In this document: piece after piece, positions 22,395 through 32,627 of the stretch | Layout of the letters: every line of letters starts with the position of its first letter | Position numbering within the stretch: the first letter of the stretch is position 1 | NCBI RefSeq assembly: GCF_025370935.1 | Contig: NC_133494.1 | Span: forward strand, 19,004,377 to 19,068,376 | Length of the DNA: 64,000 nt | Direction: 5' to 3' | Source: Choristoneura fumiferana | Lineage: Eukaryota > Arthropoda > Insecta > Lepidoptera > Tortricidae | Notes under the pieces: model-generated | Told to the model about the DNA's origin: nothing | Seen by the model: the letters and a program-made list of their open reading frames with translations, nothing else | The model's database searches: none | Position numbers and translations under genes: made by a program

Positions 22395-22483
22395 GCATCA
22401 CGCCTGTATTCTCAAATGGGGTAGGCAGAGCACACGAAACGTTACCGCTTTGGAGCCACTTTTAGCAATTTTAGGTTTAAGTC

Positions 22484-22735
22484 GGTACAATACAATACAA
22501 TACAATACAAATATTCTTTATTGATCACCAAAAGCAAAAAATTCAAGTAGACAATAGGCGGTCTTAACGCTAAAAAGTCATCTCTTCCAGTCAACCAATT
22601 TCTGAGAAATTAATAAATATGAACAGACTAATGTAGGTGGCAAAGATAACAGACAGGAGAAACGTAGAATTAATAGACAATAAATATTAAAAACAATACA
22701 AAAATATAACAACAATACAATAGGGACAGGTTGCT
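22484..22735 (-). mobile_element. LINE 3'-end remnant with (TACAA)n tail
   Basis: TACAATACAATACAATACAA, then ATATTCTTTATTGATCACCA and CAATAGGCGGTCTTAACGC. Read on the minus strand this is a 3' UTR ending in a pentanucleotide tail. Confidence 0.55.
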
Positions 22736-23560
22736 AGCCTTGAAGGCTTGAAAGCTTGGTTGCATTTGAAAGACACAAGCAAGCAAGCAAAGTATGCTAT
22801 AATGTAATCGAGTATGCGAGCAAGCATGTAAAACAATAATGGTACTTATAACTTTGTTTTTTTTAAAGTTAGTTTCTCTTTTTCGTTCTCACCACATTGT
22901 ATTCGTTATTATTGGCCGTTTTGCAATTAGTTTTTTAGAATGGCATGACTAAATTAAAATACTAGACGAATTTTTTTAAGTGTAAAAATAAGCGTTTCCA
23001 ATTCAATACATTCTAGACGATATAATGCAATCAATTCAATTGTTTAAATTAAATCAGATGCTCGAGGCAGTGGACACCCAAAATTAAATAAGAGTCATTT
23101 AAAAAAAACAAGCATAAAATATTGTCTAGCATTATCCGAGCTTAGAACACCGATTTTATATGACGTAAAAAAACAACCTGTAAGTTATCGGCGTTTTCGA
23201 CTTTACATCGCATCGTCCCAAGCCCGAGGATGTCAATATTTGGTATAAGCTTTACTTAACTCACATTGTGTGTTTGTATATTATTTTGTTTAAGTCAAAT
23301 TTTGCAAGTCAAATTCGCCCACTTCTATTGGATTGACTGTGTGAATATTTACGTAAGTATTCGCGTAGGTATTTTATTATGATCAAATCACGTCTTACGG
23401 CGTCAACGACCGCTCGCTTTATACTTCGGGCTTGTAAAAAACCTGAGAAATGACGCGGTGAAATACCCAGAGGTTTTTTGCTGCGAGCGGTTACATGAGC
23501 AAAGAACTGGACTAGGAAATAATCTAATTTGTATCTTGATTAATAAACAGTTCTTATTCT
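22736..23560. other. No gene seen
   Basis: AT-rich spacer. A short piece at 23290-23340 (AAGTCAAATTCGCCCACTTC) resembles the AGGACGG repeat family. Nothing else is recognised. Confidence 0.35.
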
Positions 23561-23696
23561 AAAGCCGAGTTTAGACTTGCTAGAAAAATCGTGCAAGTTG
23601 CAATACATTGCGAGGTATTAAAGCAAACGAGTTGGTAGTGGCCAATAGCGCCGCAATGTAATGCAACTTGCACGATTTTTCTTGCAACTCGGCTTA
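23561..23696. mobile_element. Palindromic MITE (CCGAGTT arms)
   Basis: Left AAAAATCGTGCAAGTTGCAA and ACATTGCG pair with right CGCAATGTAATGCAACTTGC and ACGATTTTTC. The outer ends are AAGCCGAG and CTCGGCTT. Confidence 0.75.
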
Positions 23697-23700
23697 AGTC

Positions 23701-23860
23701 GCTACACTCTTTTATAGAGTGGTCATCGTCGTGAGGATCAGCAGTGAGCCTTCATGACAACTTTCTTAGGAAAATAGTGTGGTAGGTAGTTTGTTTCCCC
23801 CTGCCTTCCACATAGCATGATGGAGTGCGGAGTTCGTAGTTGACAATAGATAGCTGCTGC
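23701..23860 (-). repeat. Interspersed repeat with PKKVVMK-like frame, copy 2
   Basis: On the minus strand: GTCAACTACGAACTCCGCAC, GTGGAAGGCAGGGGGAAAC, CCTAAGAAAGTTGTCATGAA and AAGAGTGTAGCGAC. Homologous to 5495-5685. Upstream minus-strand sequence to about 24050 (GGATATCATAAAAGGCGATC) probably belongs to the same element. Confidence 0.55.
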
Positions 23861-24092
23861 CCACTCCCACATCAGAGGCTTAATGACTAATGCTCTCGGA
23901 AGCACAATCGTTTTCACCACTTCCTTCAGTAACAGGATATCGAACGAGGGTAGAAAAAGATGGTAAACCAATCGCGAGCCCCTGAACTTTAGACAATACG
24001 ACCTCAAGTCCCTTGATCGCCTTTTATGATATCCACGGGAAGAGGTGGGCCCATCTAGTTCTTAAACCGGTCATGGCACGGGTAGGTAGTAC

Positions 24093-24221
24093 ACAGTTAA
24101 CATCAAAAGTAGCTGATCACTTTTTTACTCTATCGCATTGACAAATTGACAATCTTGCATGGCGTTTAGGACGTGGCTGTGAAATGTACGAAAGTGTATA
24201 GCTACTTTTGATGCTGACTGT
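24093..24221. mobile_element. Palindromic MITE with ACAGT ends
   Basis: ACAGTTAACATCAAAAGTAG at the left mirrors CTACTTTTGATGCTGACTGT at the right. Confidence 0.7.
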
Positions 24222-24360
24222 ATAGTCGAGTACATAAACTTGTGAGCAAAAATTTTTAAAAAAATATCTGAACACGACTCTATTGTTAACGGCGTAGAAG
24301 CGTGTTCAGATATATTTTTGATCAATATTTTGTGCACAAGTTTATGAACTCGACTGTACA
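24220..24360. mobile_element. Palindromic MITE, TACAGTCGAG family
   Basis: Left GTATAGTCGAGTACATAAAC and AACACGACTCTATTG. Right GTTTATGAACTCGACTGTAC and GCGTGTTCAGATAT. The core CGACTCTATTGTTAACGGCG is shared with the element at 42151. Confidence 0.75.
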
Positions 24361-24728
24361 TACAGGATGGTACCAAATGATGTGCTGATACTTAAACAGG
24401 TGAAAGTGTTGCTTAAACTCAACAACTTTGATGAACGATGACAGGGCGAATTCTATTTTTATTATTATTATTCTTATCCATGTCACGTCATGTCATGTCA
24501 CGAATAAATGTTTTCTTTCTTCTTTCTTTCTTTCTTTCTCCAAGAAACATAGGTCGAAAAACAAAAAAAAATTCAGACTCCCATACAAAATGTATTAGTT
24601 AGCTGACCGACTTACTATTGAAAGGCGAAAAAAAAAACGTTTTTTGACCTAATGTTCCGAAAGTTTTTCAGTTTAAACAACACTATCACCTGTTTAAGTA
24701 TCAGCACATCATTTGGTATCATCCTGTA
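24361..24728. mobile_element. MITE with about 60-bp TIRs carrying a LINE-tail insertion
   Basis: The left TACAGGATGGTACCAAATGA...CTTAAACAGGTGA (24361-24421) is mirrored by 24672-24728. Within it, TCACGAATAAATGTTTTC plus (TTTC)n (about 24484-24541) is a LINE tail. Confidence 0.75.
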
Positions 24729-24761
24729 TATTAATGTTAAAGTTATGCTAAAAAGCGTAGG

Positions 24762-25085
24762 TAAGCGTAGCGTAAAGCCGTGGTGGCCTAGTGGTTTGAC
24801 CTATCGCCTCTCAAACAGAGGGTCGTGGGTTCAAACCCCGGCTCGCACCTCTGAGTTTTTCGAAATTCATGTGCGGAATTACATTTGAAATTTACCACGA
24901 GCTTTGCGGTGAAGGAAAACACCGTGAGGAAACCTGCACAAACCTGCGAAGCAATTCAATGGTGCGTGTGAAGTTCCCAATCCGCACTGGGCCCGCGTGG
25001 GAACTATGGCCCAAGCCCTCTTGTTCTGAGAGGAGGCCTGTGCCCAGCAGTGGGACGTATATAGGCTGGGATGATGATGATGATG
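24762..25085 (+). mobile_element. Full-length SINE with 12-bp target-site duplication
   Basis: The complete order from GCCGTGGTGGCCTAGTGGTT to GGCTGGGATGATGATGATGA. AAAAAGCGTAGG flanks it at 24750-24761 and 25086-25097. Confidence 0.92.
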
Positions 25086-25097
25086 AAAAAGCGTAGG

Positions 25098-25629
25098 CAT
25101 ACAAATTAATTTTAAGTTGCAAAATGTATCTAGGTCTGCATCCGGTGTTATCAATTAACACTGACTCATTATCAATTAATTAGTCATCTCCGGTCTATGA
25201 ATAATTAATTATCAATAATATTGGAAAATAATGCATTCCAAACTCGATTTTTGTGTTTTTCGGACGTTTATTTGTTAGCAGGTCAGTAGTATAATTCTCT
25301 ATTGTTTGTTTTTAATAGGTACAAGCTTTTATCAGTGTTTAGTTTGTAAGTCGTGGTTTTAAAAGGAGGGTGGGCTAATTGGCCCTTATACCAATGAGGG
25401 TAATATACCACCGGATATGATATTTTAAGTTGTAAAACTTATACAATGCCAGAGTCCCAAATTTTGTATGAAGTTATCGCCGCATAACATTAGTGCAAGT
25501 GAAAACGCGACTACCTATATAAGTAGGTTTTTTTATACTAAGTTCCTGTGTCACAGATCATGAAGGTTTTGGTAATTGTTGATGATTTTGTATCATTATA
25601 TTTCTATTTTCTTCTACTTTATACATATG
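25098..25629. other. No gene seen
   Basis: AT-rich spacer with TATCAATTAATT-type repeats near 25165-25215. Confidence 0.35.
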
Positions 25630-26217
25630 TATGTCGGCGGCCGATCGTAAAATCCGCCAGATCACGAAATTCCTAGGCATATCGTGAAATGGCGCCATTT
25701 CATGAATCGGCTAAGGGACATCCGCCATATCGTTCAAAACTCAACGTTTAACGATTTGCCTACTAACGTTTAGGGCCTAAACTTTAGGCAGATCATGAAA
25801 TTCCTAGGCATATCATGAGACGCCGCCATTTCATGATTTGGCCACTTTAGACAGATCATGAAATTCCTAGGCATATCATGAAACGCTGCTATATCGGTTC
25901 TGGCACTTCGCCAGCCACTGCCGCGACACGCTCGCTTCGCTCACTCGGCTAGTGCGTTGTCGTCACAATTCATACTATCACTCCTCGCTTCGCTCGTCGT
26001 ACCAACATTTTACTTATTCTCAGCATATCACGATGTGCCTTTATAAAGCTAGGAATATCGACGAATGCGTTACTCTAAATAATCGATCTGCCGTATTGTT
26101 TCTCAGGCACATCGTGATATGCCTGGCCAACTTTTAGGCATATCATGAAATGGCGCCATTTCACAATGTGCCTAGGAATTTCGTGATCTGGCGGATTTTA
26201 CGATCGACCGCCGACAT
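25630..26217. mobile_element. Palindromic element with long TIRs and internal subrepeats
   Basis: The left end ATGTCGGCGGCCGATCGTAA, AATCCGCCAGATCACGAAAT and TCCTAGGCATATCGTGAAAT is mirrored by the right end (GGAATTTCGTGATCTGGCGG, TTACGATCGACCGCCGACAT). TIRs are about 75-80 bp. Inside, GATCATGAAATTCCTAGGC and CATATCATGAAA recur at about 25794 and 25854, with GGCGCCATTT palindromes and two CTTCGCTC patches. No coding capacity. Confidence 0.8.
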
Positions 26218-27523
26218 TATAAATGCGAAGCCTTAGACTGCATAGGACGTAATTTCTCGCGTCAACTCTAAACGTGATATTTAACTGAGGGTCATAGGAA
26301 TAGCTGCAAATCCAGTAATCATCTAGTAGCCCGCGGATATTCATCCAACTGTACATAATAAGGTGTTGAATTCACGCACAGCCGTCTAGCTTAGTATAGT
26401 CGGCAGCGATTATAAATGGGTGGTAAAGTAAAATGATACTTGATTGGTGCGCGCATAGTCCAAAGTTGATTGAACGTTGGATTAGATGTAGTGTGTAAAA
26501 TAGATGTGATAGGCGAAGCCAAAGGCTTACTTTAGTGCATCAGTATCAATACAAAGATTTTTAATGAAGTATACAGGTAAGGCTAGGCGTTTGATATTTA
26601 TAACTCCACTGCTGTAACATGTTTCATATAATTTCAACTTCAACTTCAACTTTTTGCTTAATGGCAACCGTCGCTTTAGTTAGCAACCATTACTGCCAAA
26701 CCCATAATTTCAATCATTCAGTGGGAAATATGAAAATGACAAAATTTGCCTGCAAATTTTGTTTTTAAGTTATTGACGTTTACTTGCCTGCCAGTGACGC
26801 TGTTAAAAATACGTGTTACTTGTTGGCAGCTATGAATTATATTCGGAAAGTTTTTTTTTCTGTATAAAAACCGTATGAATTAAGTAAGTGGCTGCACCTT
26901 AGCCTGTCCGAACTCAACGAACTAAGAAAAAAAAGTAAAAGGTTGCAGTATCGTTTTAGCGACATTACGATACAGTGTTGTTATGGGGAATAGACAATTA
27001 TAGACTTTTCCAGAATCCTTTTATAATTATGTAAATCACAGATAACAGTATAGGAGTAGAAAAAGTAATTATTATTTAATCGGTGGACTGGGACAAAATG
27101 TGGAATTCAACTAGCATGATTGGTCGATTCATTACGTGCGCGTTTCAAAGGAAGCATACGCTTAGATATCCCGTACCCGTATCTAATGTTTCATGCCATC
27201 TAATTTGCAAGCAACATTTACATACCACTATAGTACAGTAATCATACTAATTTGCATTTTAAATGACGGAACATGATACTAGCGTATATGATACGAGGGG
27301 AACGGAACACCCGATCATTCTCGTGTAGGGTTTCGTTGGCAAAAGAACCTTTTTTAAGATAAGTCACCTGAAAATGTTCCCTTATAGACCAAAGGCGGTC
27401 CCTTGCTCTAGCTTTGCACGGGTCATCATATATGTATACTCAGCGGCACAAAATTTGGCTCACTTTTCATACAAAATTACCTTTGACCATACATTTTAAG
27501 AGCCACATTTTTTGCCACTCATC
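26218..27523. other. No gene seen
   Basis: Unique-looking spacer. A short CAACTTCAACTTCAACTT run lies at 26636-26652. No exon is recognised. Confidence 0.35.
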
Positions 27524-27702
27524 ATCATCATGTCAGCCGAAAGACGTCCACTGCTGGACATAGGCCTCCTCCAAGGCTCTCCACTCAGACCGGCCTTGTG
27601 CTTTCCGCGTCCACCGCGATCCCGCGATCTTAACCAGCAGGTCGTCGCTCCATCTTGTTGGAGGCCTAGCGACAGCTCGTCTTCCGGTCCGCGGACGTCA
27701 TT
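27524..27702 (-). pseudogene. RTE-type LINE reverse-transcriptase C-terminus, 5'-truncated, with (ATG)n tail
   Basis: The minus-strand frame reads RTGRRAVARPPTRWSDDLLV, then KIAGSRWTRKAQGRSEW and ALEEAYVQQWTSFG, stopping at TGA (27535-27533). CATGATGATGATG follows. This is the typical C-terminus of lepidopteran RTE-clade endonuclease-reverse transcriptases. Only about 55 codons remain; an in-frame TGA upstream probably marks the truncation point. Confidence 0.8.
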
Positions 27703-27737
27703 CCTTTCATTCCATTCATTTGGCCACTCAGTATATT

Positions 27738-27845
27738 ATAATCATCAGCTGGAAGACGTCCACTGTTGAACGAAGGCCCCAAGAACGACACGATGAATGA
27801 CAACTCGTCACTTGTATCCAACGGTTGCCCTCAACTCTCGCGATG
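27738..27845 (-). mobile_element. Second RTE-like LINE 3'-end remnant
   Basis: ATCATCAGCTGGAAGACGTC, CACTGTTGAACGAAGGCCCC: the same CAGTGGACGTCTTCCAGCTG end on the minus strand, without a clear frame. Confidence 0.55.
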
Positions 27846-28336
27846 TTTGCACGGCAGCAACTTTGAAAATTGTGATATGTATGTTTTTTATTCTTCTTGT
27901 TAAAGTAAATAATGTTCTAGTGTTTCACAAGCAACTGCCCAATAGATAACGCCCTGCTGTCTCCCTTATTGGTTCACAAAAAATGTTCAAACTGTTAAAA
28001 ATATTAAAACAAAGTCTGTCAGGAACCCTCAAAAACTGTTTCAGCTCACACCTGCCCAATTTCTAACCATTCACAATTTAGGGTGATAGGTTAATGGCAG
28101 CCATGCAATTTTCGTTTGTTTTTATTAACGCCGTAATGTTTTGTTACCTTAATTAACTACAGTGAACTCGAAACGGAATTTGAAATGAGGTGAATTATTT
28201 TTACTATAGCAAACACGTGTCGTTTCGAATAAAGACGATAAGATAATGTATGTAAATAGTGTGTAAAATGGGACCGGCGGTGTATGTGATGACGTTTATA
28301 TTCGAGTGTCCATCATCGTCGTCTGACAAGTTGTTA

Positions 28337-28918
28337 ATTTTTAGGGTTCCGGAGCCAAAGTGGCAAAAACGGAACCCTTATAGTTTCGCCATGTCTGTCT
28401 GTCTGTCCGTCCGTCTGCGGCTTTGCTCAGGGACTGCTAGAAAGCTGTAGTTTTGCACGGATATATATATGTAAACTATGCCGACAAAATGGTACAATAA
28501 CTAAAAAATATAAGTAAAGTGGGGGTGTTTTATTTTCTTATCCAACCCTATAGTGTGGGGTATCGTTGGAGAGGTCTCTTAAAACCATTAGGGGTTTGCT
28601 AAGACGATTTTTCGATTCATTATTTTTTTGCGAAATATTCAACTTTAAAGTGCAAATTTTCATTAAAATCTAAACCGGTGGGTGGAAAAATTTGAAAAAA
28701 ATCAGGATGGTAGTAAGTATATCAAACTTTCAAGGAAAACTATAACGGCTAAGTTTGCTTGAGAATTATTAGTAGTTTTACTCTTAAATAGCAGCCTATG
28801 GTATAAAATATTGGAAGATTCCGTAGAAAATACGAAATCCTTAGAAAAATATTACTATTTTTTTCGTAATGGCTACGGAACCCTATCTTGGGCGTATCCG
28901 ACACGCTCTTGGCCGGTT
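28337..28918 (+). mobile_element. About 580-bp AGGGTTCCG-ended repeat, copy 1
   Basis: Starts TTTTTAGGGTTCCGGAGCC, then (GTCT)n and TTTGCTCAGGGACTGCTAG. It ends GGCTACGGAACCCTATCTTG, GGCGTATCCGACACGC, GGCCGGTT. The copy at 45905-46499 is inverted. GGTTCCG/CGGAACC ends form a short inverted repeat. Class uncertain; long internal TTTCAAGGAAAACTATAACG blocks are conserved. Confidence 0.75.
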
Positions 28919-28934
28919 GGTCTTGGTCTTGGTC

Positions 28935-29160
28935 CATATCAATGAACTAAAAACTTATATTAGCTTTCCCGTGACCGTATGACAGCTACGTTTATGCAAA
29001 TGTCTGTTTATGTAGCTCCTCCACTTCAACACTATAAAAGCACACACAAATAACAATAACTCAACTAAATATCAGCACCACCACACTACACTGACGCGTT
29101 TCGGACTCAACCAGAGTTCAGCCTCAGAGCAAAGTCTATATCTTCATTCAATTGAGGCTA
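28935..29160 (-). mobile_element. Repeat with hammerhead-like motif, copy A (Penelope-like?)
   Basis: A shared unit from CATATCAATGAACTAAAA through CTCCTCCACTTCAACACT to a terminal motif at 29093-29127. On the minus strand that motif has CTGAGGC, a stem AACTC/GAGT, then CGAAACGCGTC. The CUGANGA core is broken here (final A to C). Confidence 0.5.
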
Positions 29161-29245
29161 CAACAAGCACTTGTGAAAGTAAAAAAAAAACTCACACTTC
29201 ACCAAATCCTCGATTCCCAAATCCGGCAAGAAACTCAACGAGGTA
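29161..29245 (-). mobile_element. LINE/SINE 3'-end remnant
   Basis: On the minus strand: ACCTCGTTGAGTTTCTTGCC, CACAAGTGCTTGTTGTAGCC, TCAATTGAATGAAG, abutting the hammerhead-like motif. Matches 14515-14600. Confidence 0.55.
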
Positions 29246-29297
29246 TATATCCTACCAGATGTTAGACCATCGGCTTCTCTATCTATAGCATGATCCT

Positions 29298-29623
29298 ATT
29301 TTTACAAGCTTTTATTTAGTTTCACTTGTCCCGTTGTCTGTCTGTCTGTCTGTCTGTCTGTTTAGTTAAATCTTGCAAGTTAAATTCGACCAACTTCCAG
29401 TAGTCGGTTTGACATACTTATGTAAATCACGTGACAATACAATAATCTAGTAGTGACATCCTGGTAGTCCAGCCGGGATCGTCTCCGCAGGACGGAACTC
29501 TTCAACGGTTAGCATCGACTTGAAATTTGGTATGCAAATGTAGTTTGTGTGACAATGTAAGTAAAGTCAACAAAAACTACAGTCAGCCAAAAAAGGTTGT
29601 ACTAAAAATAAAAAAAATATGGT
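29298..29623 (+). repeat. AGGACGGAACTCTTCAACGG repeat family, copy 2
   Basis: Starts TTTTTACAAGCTTTTATTTA and (TGTC)n, then CGACCAACTTCCAGTAGTCG, TCTAGTAGTGACATCCTGGT, GGATCGTCTCCGCAGGACGG. The most complete plus copy. Confidence 0.75.
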
Positions 29624-29954
29624 TAGGTTATTAGCGAGTTTCACGAGTCAAGCCTTTCCGACTTTTTAAATATCAATCCTTTGTGAATTTGAGCACAATG
29701 TTCTAAGGAAGTATTTTGCATTGGTTTTGCATAAAGCTCCTCCATCTCTACCTTCACGGGGGCCTGAAAAGTTTTTAAGTAGTAAGACGCCCCGAACATT
29801 AACAAACTACCTTTCCTAAGACTACCCTTTTAGTTTCGGGTTTCGAACTTGCCTAGTTAAATCACATTGGGAAAGAATTGGAAAGGAAACACACTTTACG
29901 GAATAAGCTATATATATTGTCCATACTTACGTTTGTAGCACGCGGGGCTATAAA

Positions 29955-30165
29955 ACTGGATGGACTTGAATGAACTAAAAGAATTTCTTTGCTCACCCGC
30001 GACCTTATGATAGCTGTTTATGCAAGCTATGCGTGTTCATGCAGTTCCTTCACCTCCACACTGTAAGAACACACACAAATCACACAAACCCATCTATCAC
30101 CACCACCGCACTACACCGACGCGTTTCGAACTCAACCAAAGCGCATCTTCAGAGAACATGAGGGT
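29955..30165 (-). mobile_element. Repeat with intact hammerhead-like core, copy B
   Basis: The same unit as at 28935 (GAACTAAAAGAATTTCTTTG, TTATGCAAGCTATGCGTGTT). At 30118-30152 the minus strand gives CTGAAGA (= CUGANGA), an imperfect stem II, and GAAACGCGTC (GAAA, a two-base-pair stem III, then the UC cleavage context). Confidence 0.5.
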
Positions 30166-30267
30166 TTCATGAGGGTTTTCACAGAGGCGAAATGTCACTA
30201 GATGGCGTTAGTATCTTGCGATTGGCTCATTTACTTTTTTAACCAATCACTAGCATAATAATATTAT

Positions 30268-30505
30268 GTAGGATAATGTATTTGTGTGTGTGTTGTTACT
30301 CCTTCACGCTAAACAGCTGGACGACTTTGGATGAAATTTGGTATGCAGATAGCTGGACATCTGGAATAGCCCAAAGGCTATTATTTATCCCAATATTCCT
30401 ACGGGATAGGGATAAAATCTCGAAATAACAACCGCTGGGCTTAGAGTCATGGAATTTGGTATGTAGGTAGCTGCACGTCTGGAATAACACATAGGCTACT
30501 TTCAT
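30268..30505 (+). mobile_element. Lep1-like variant
   Basis: GTGTGTGTGTTGTTACTCC, TTCACGCTAAACAGCTGGAC, GATGAAATTTGGTATGCAGA, TACGGGATAGGGATAAA. The block GGAATTTGGTATGTAGGTAG is a second internal copy of the same module. Confidence 0.5.
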
Positions 30506-30942
30506 AGGTCCCGACTTTGTCGCTTAACAGAGTTCCAAACTACCAGATTTTAGTCCTTTTAAGTTTTAAAGTTTTTTTAAGGCAGTCAGGTTCTGCGTTT
30601 TTTTTCCGACATTCAATTTTAATGACATTTCCTTATTGCCTATACGCGCGATGCTCTCAAGTATATCCTAATCCTCGATTCCCGAACACAACTAAAACAA
30701 TAATCCTCCAAACTAACTCGAGTAGAATTAGCTACCTAAAACATATCCAGGGGTAATGGGGCTCACCGCGAAACATAAAATTTATGAACATACATCACGT
30801 TTATAGCTTCCGCGACATATACTGCAAATCTTGCGGCATAGATTTAATGTTCGTGCGATCAACATTCTCGACGGAGAGATGACATCCTACCGAGCTAAAA
30901 ATATACCTCGTTAGGGCAATAGGCGGTATTTTAAAAAATAGG

Positions 30943-31107
30943 GCCCAAGATAGGGTTCCGTAGCCATTACAAAAAAAACAAGTATCTTCACGGCACTTGC
31001 GTCCTTTTGTTGAGAAGTTTTTCGGCAGTAACTCAAAAACGGTACCTATACCCGATCATGTTGCAACCAATTTTCGTTGAAAGTATTTATTAAACCTTTC
31101 CATATTC
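30943..31107 (+). mobile_element. Fragment related to the AGGGTTCCG-ended repeats
   Basis: GCCCAAGATAGGGTTCCGTA, GCCATTACAAAAAAAAC, then a different interior (GAGAAGTTTTTCGGCAGTAA). It shares only the end with 28337 and 45905. Confidence 0.5.
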
Positions 31108-31500
31108 TTATATTGTATTTTTTATTTCAACTCCAAATTTGTTACTTTTACGAGTATGAAGAAACCATATCGAAAATACAAACTGAGACATGGATGCACA
31201 GAAAAACCAGAAAAAGAGACCAGCACTGAGAATCGAACCCAGGTTCATAGTAGAAATAAGCAACCTAAGATATGTATGCATAGGACAAATTCGTGTCTAG
31301 ATTCCTGTCCAGCAGTGGTGTAGGGATTATAGCACGCAGCACGGATTGCTGAGGACCTGGGCTCGATTCCCAGTGCTGGTCTCTTTTTCTGGTTTTTCTG
31401 TACATCCATGTCTCAGTTTGGATTTGCGATATGGTTTCACGGGATACCCGTAAAAGTAACAAATTTGGAGTTGAAATAAAAAATACAAAAAGACTCCAAA
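31108..31500. mobile_element. Two inverted SINE-like copies forming a foldback
   Basis: Left 31108-31247 (minus) and right 31337-31500 (plus) share CAACTCCAAATTTGTTACTT, GAGACATGGATG and ACCAGCACTG. The plus copy keeps a longer tRNA-like head (CAGCAGTGGTGTAGGGATTA, GGGCTCGATTCCC) from about 31303. Arms about 140 bp. Confidence 0.65.
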
Positions 31501-31514
31501 AAAACAATTATAAC

Positions 31515-31991
31515 CCCCTGTTTCACCATCCAAGGTTACAGTTCATTAGAGCCACCCGACACCCGACCAGCACCGCCTCGACTTTCGGCGTCCACTCGTT
31601 ATCGACAGGTGGTCCACGGGCGGACGGCGCGTTGACAACGAGTGGACCTCGCGCGGTCCACGAATTTCCGAGTAGGTGGGATGAAGGGGAGTGTCGGGGG
31701 CGTGGAGAGCGCCGCATCGCAAGCGTGCGGGCAGCGAGTGGTCCTGGTCCACTCGCCGTCCGCGCGTGACAACCTCGCGAGTGAGGCGATCCGGTGACGC
31801 TACGGAGTTGATGTAGTGAGCGCATACACATCCATAATATGAAGAATACTAACCGCTCGAGGCGAGGCGGTGCTGGTCGGGTGCCGGGTGGTGTAACGAC
31901 CTTACAGAACCTTAAATGTAATGCCGTCCCTGTTTGTTTTGTTCGAATAGACAGAGACGGCATCACATCAATGGGTGGTGAAGCAGTCCCT
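31515..31991. mobile_element. GC-rich palindromic element, TGTTTCACCATCCA ends
   Basis: CCCTGTTTCACCATCCAAGG at the left and GGGTGGTGAAGCAGTCCC at the right are TIR-like. Inner arms ACCCGACCAGCACCGCCTCG and CGAGGCGAGGCGGTGCTGG pair. The centre is GC-rich (GAGTGGACCTCGCGCGGTCC). A short relative is at 50072. Frames here are non-biological readings of the palindrome. Confidence 0.7.
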
Positions 31992-32138
31992 AACAAACAG
32001 ACGAGTAATAATTACGAGTAGCGGTCATGATTAGACACCACTAGAATGCCTTCACAATGCACGCTTATGTGGTCGAAACGTCGAGGTAATTATTACTCGT
32101 TTGTTACTTTTTCTTTAATTTAAACTATTCTAATTCCA

Positions 32139-32268
32139 AAGCCGTAGTGGCTTAGTAGTTTGACTTATGGCCTCTCAAGCAGAGGAACGTGGCTTCAAAG
32201 CCGGGCTCACATCTCTGATATTCTCGAAATTCATATGCGAAATTAATTACATTCCAAATTTACAATAG
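32139..32268 (+). mobile_element. Degenerate SINE, head only
   Basis: AAGCCGTAGTGGCTTAGTAG, GCCTCTCAAGCAGAGGAACG, CTCGAAATTCATATGCGAAA, then lost. Confidence 0.7.
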
Positions 32269-32627
32269 ATAGAGACTGTCATAAAGAAGTTTGATTAAAA
32301 ACTTTGGACCAATCTAACTACCTACTGGGAAAAAAAAACCAATGAATTCCATAAATGGAACTGATAATGGAACTACTGGAAGTAGACCTACAAGCTAGTT
32401 AGCTAACGTTAGTTAACGTTGATGGTAACTTTAACCTTATAGCAAGAGGTGTAGTTGCAATGTCAAAAGGTCGTTGCTCGTTGACCCCGCACGTGACAGG
32501 TGACCGTTTTGCATAGTGACTCACGCGCATGGATCGATGGGACGGCGTAAATCGTGGAAAAATATGCATTCATATTATGATGTGGAGATTTCAGAACTAA
32601 GGGCTATGAAGGTGTTGTTAGTTACTA

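Noticed and set aside
31523..31996. 157-codon frame on - in GC-rich DNA
   Set aside because: Lies wholly within a palindromic element, and both strands are open because of the symmetry.
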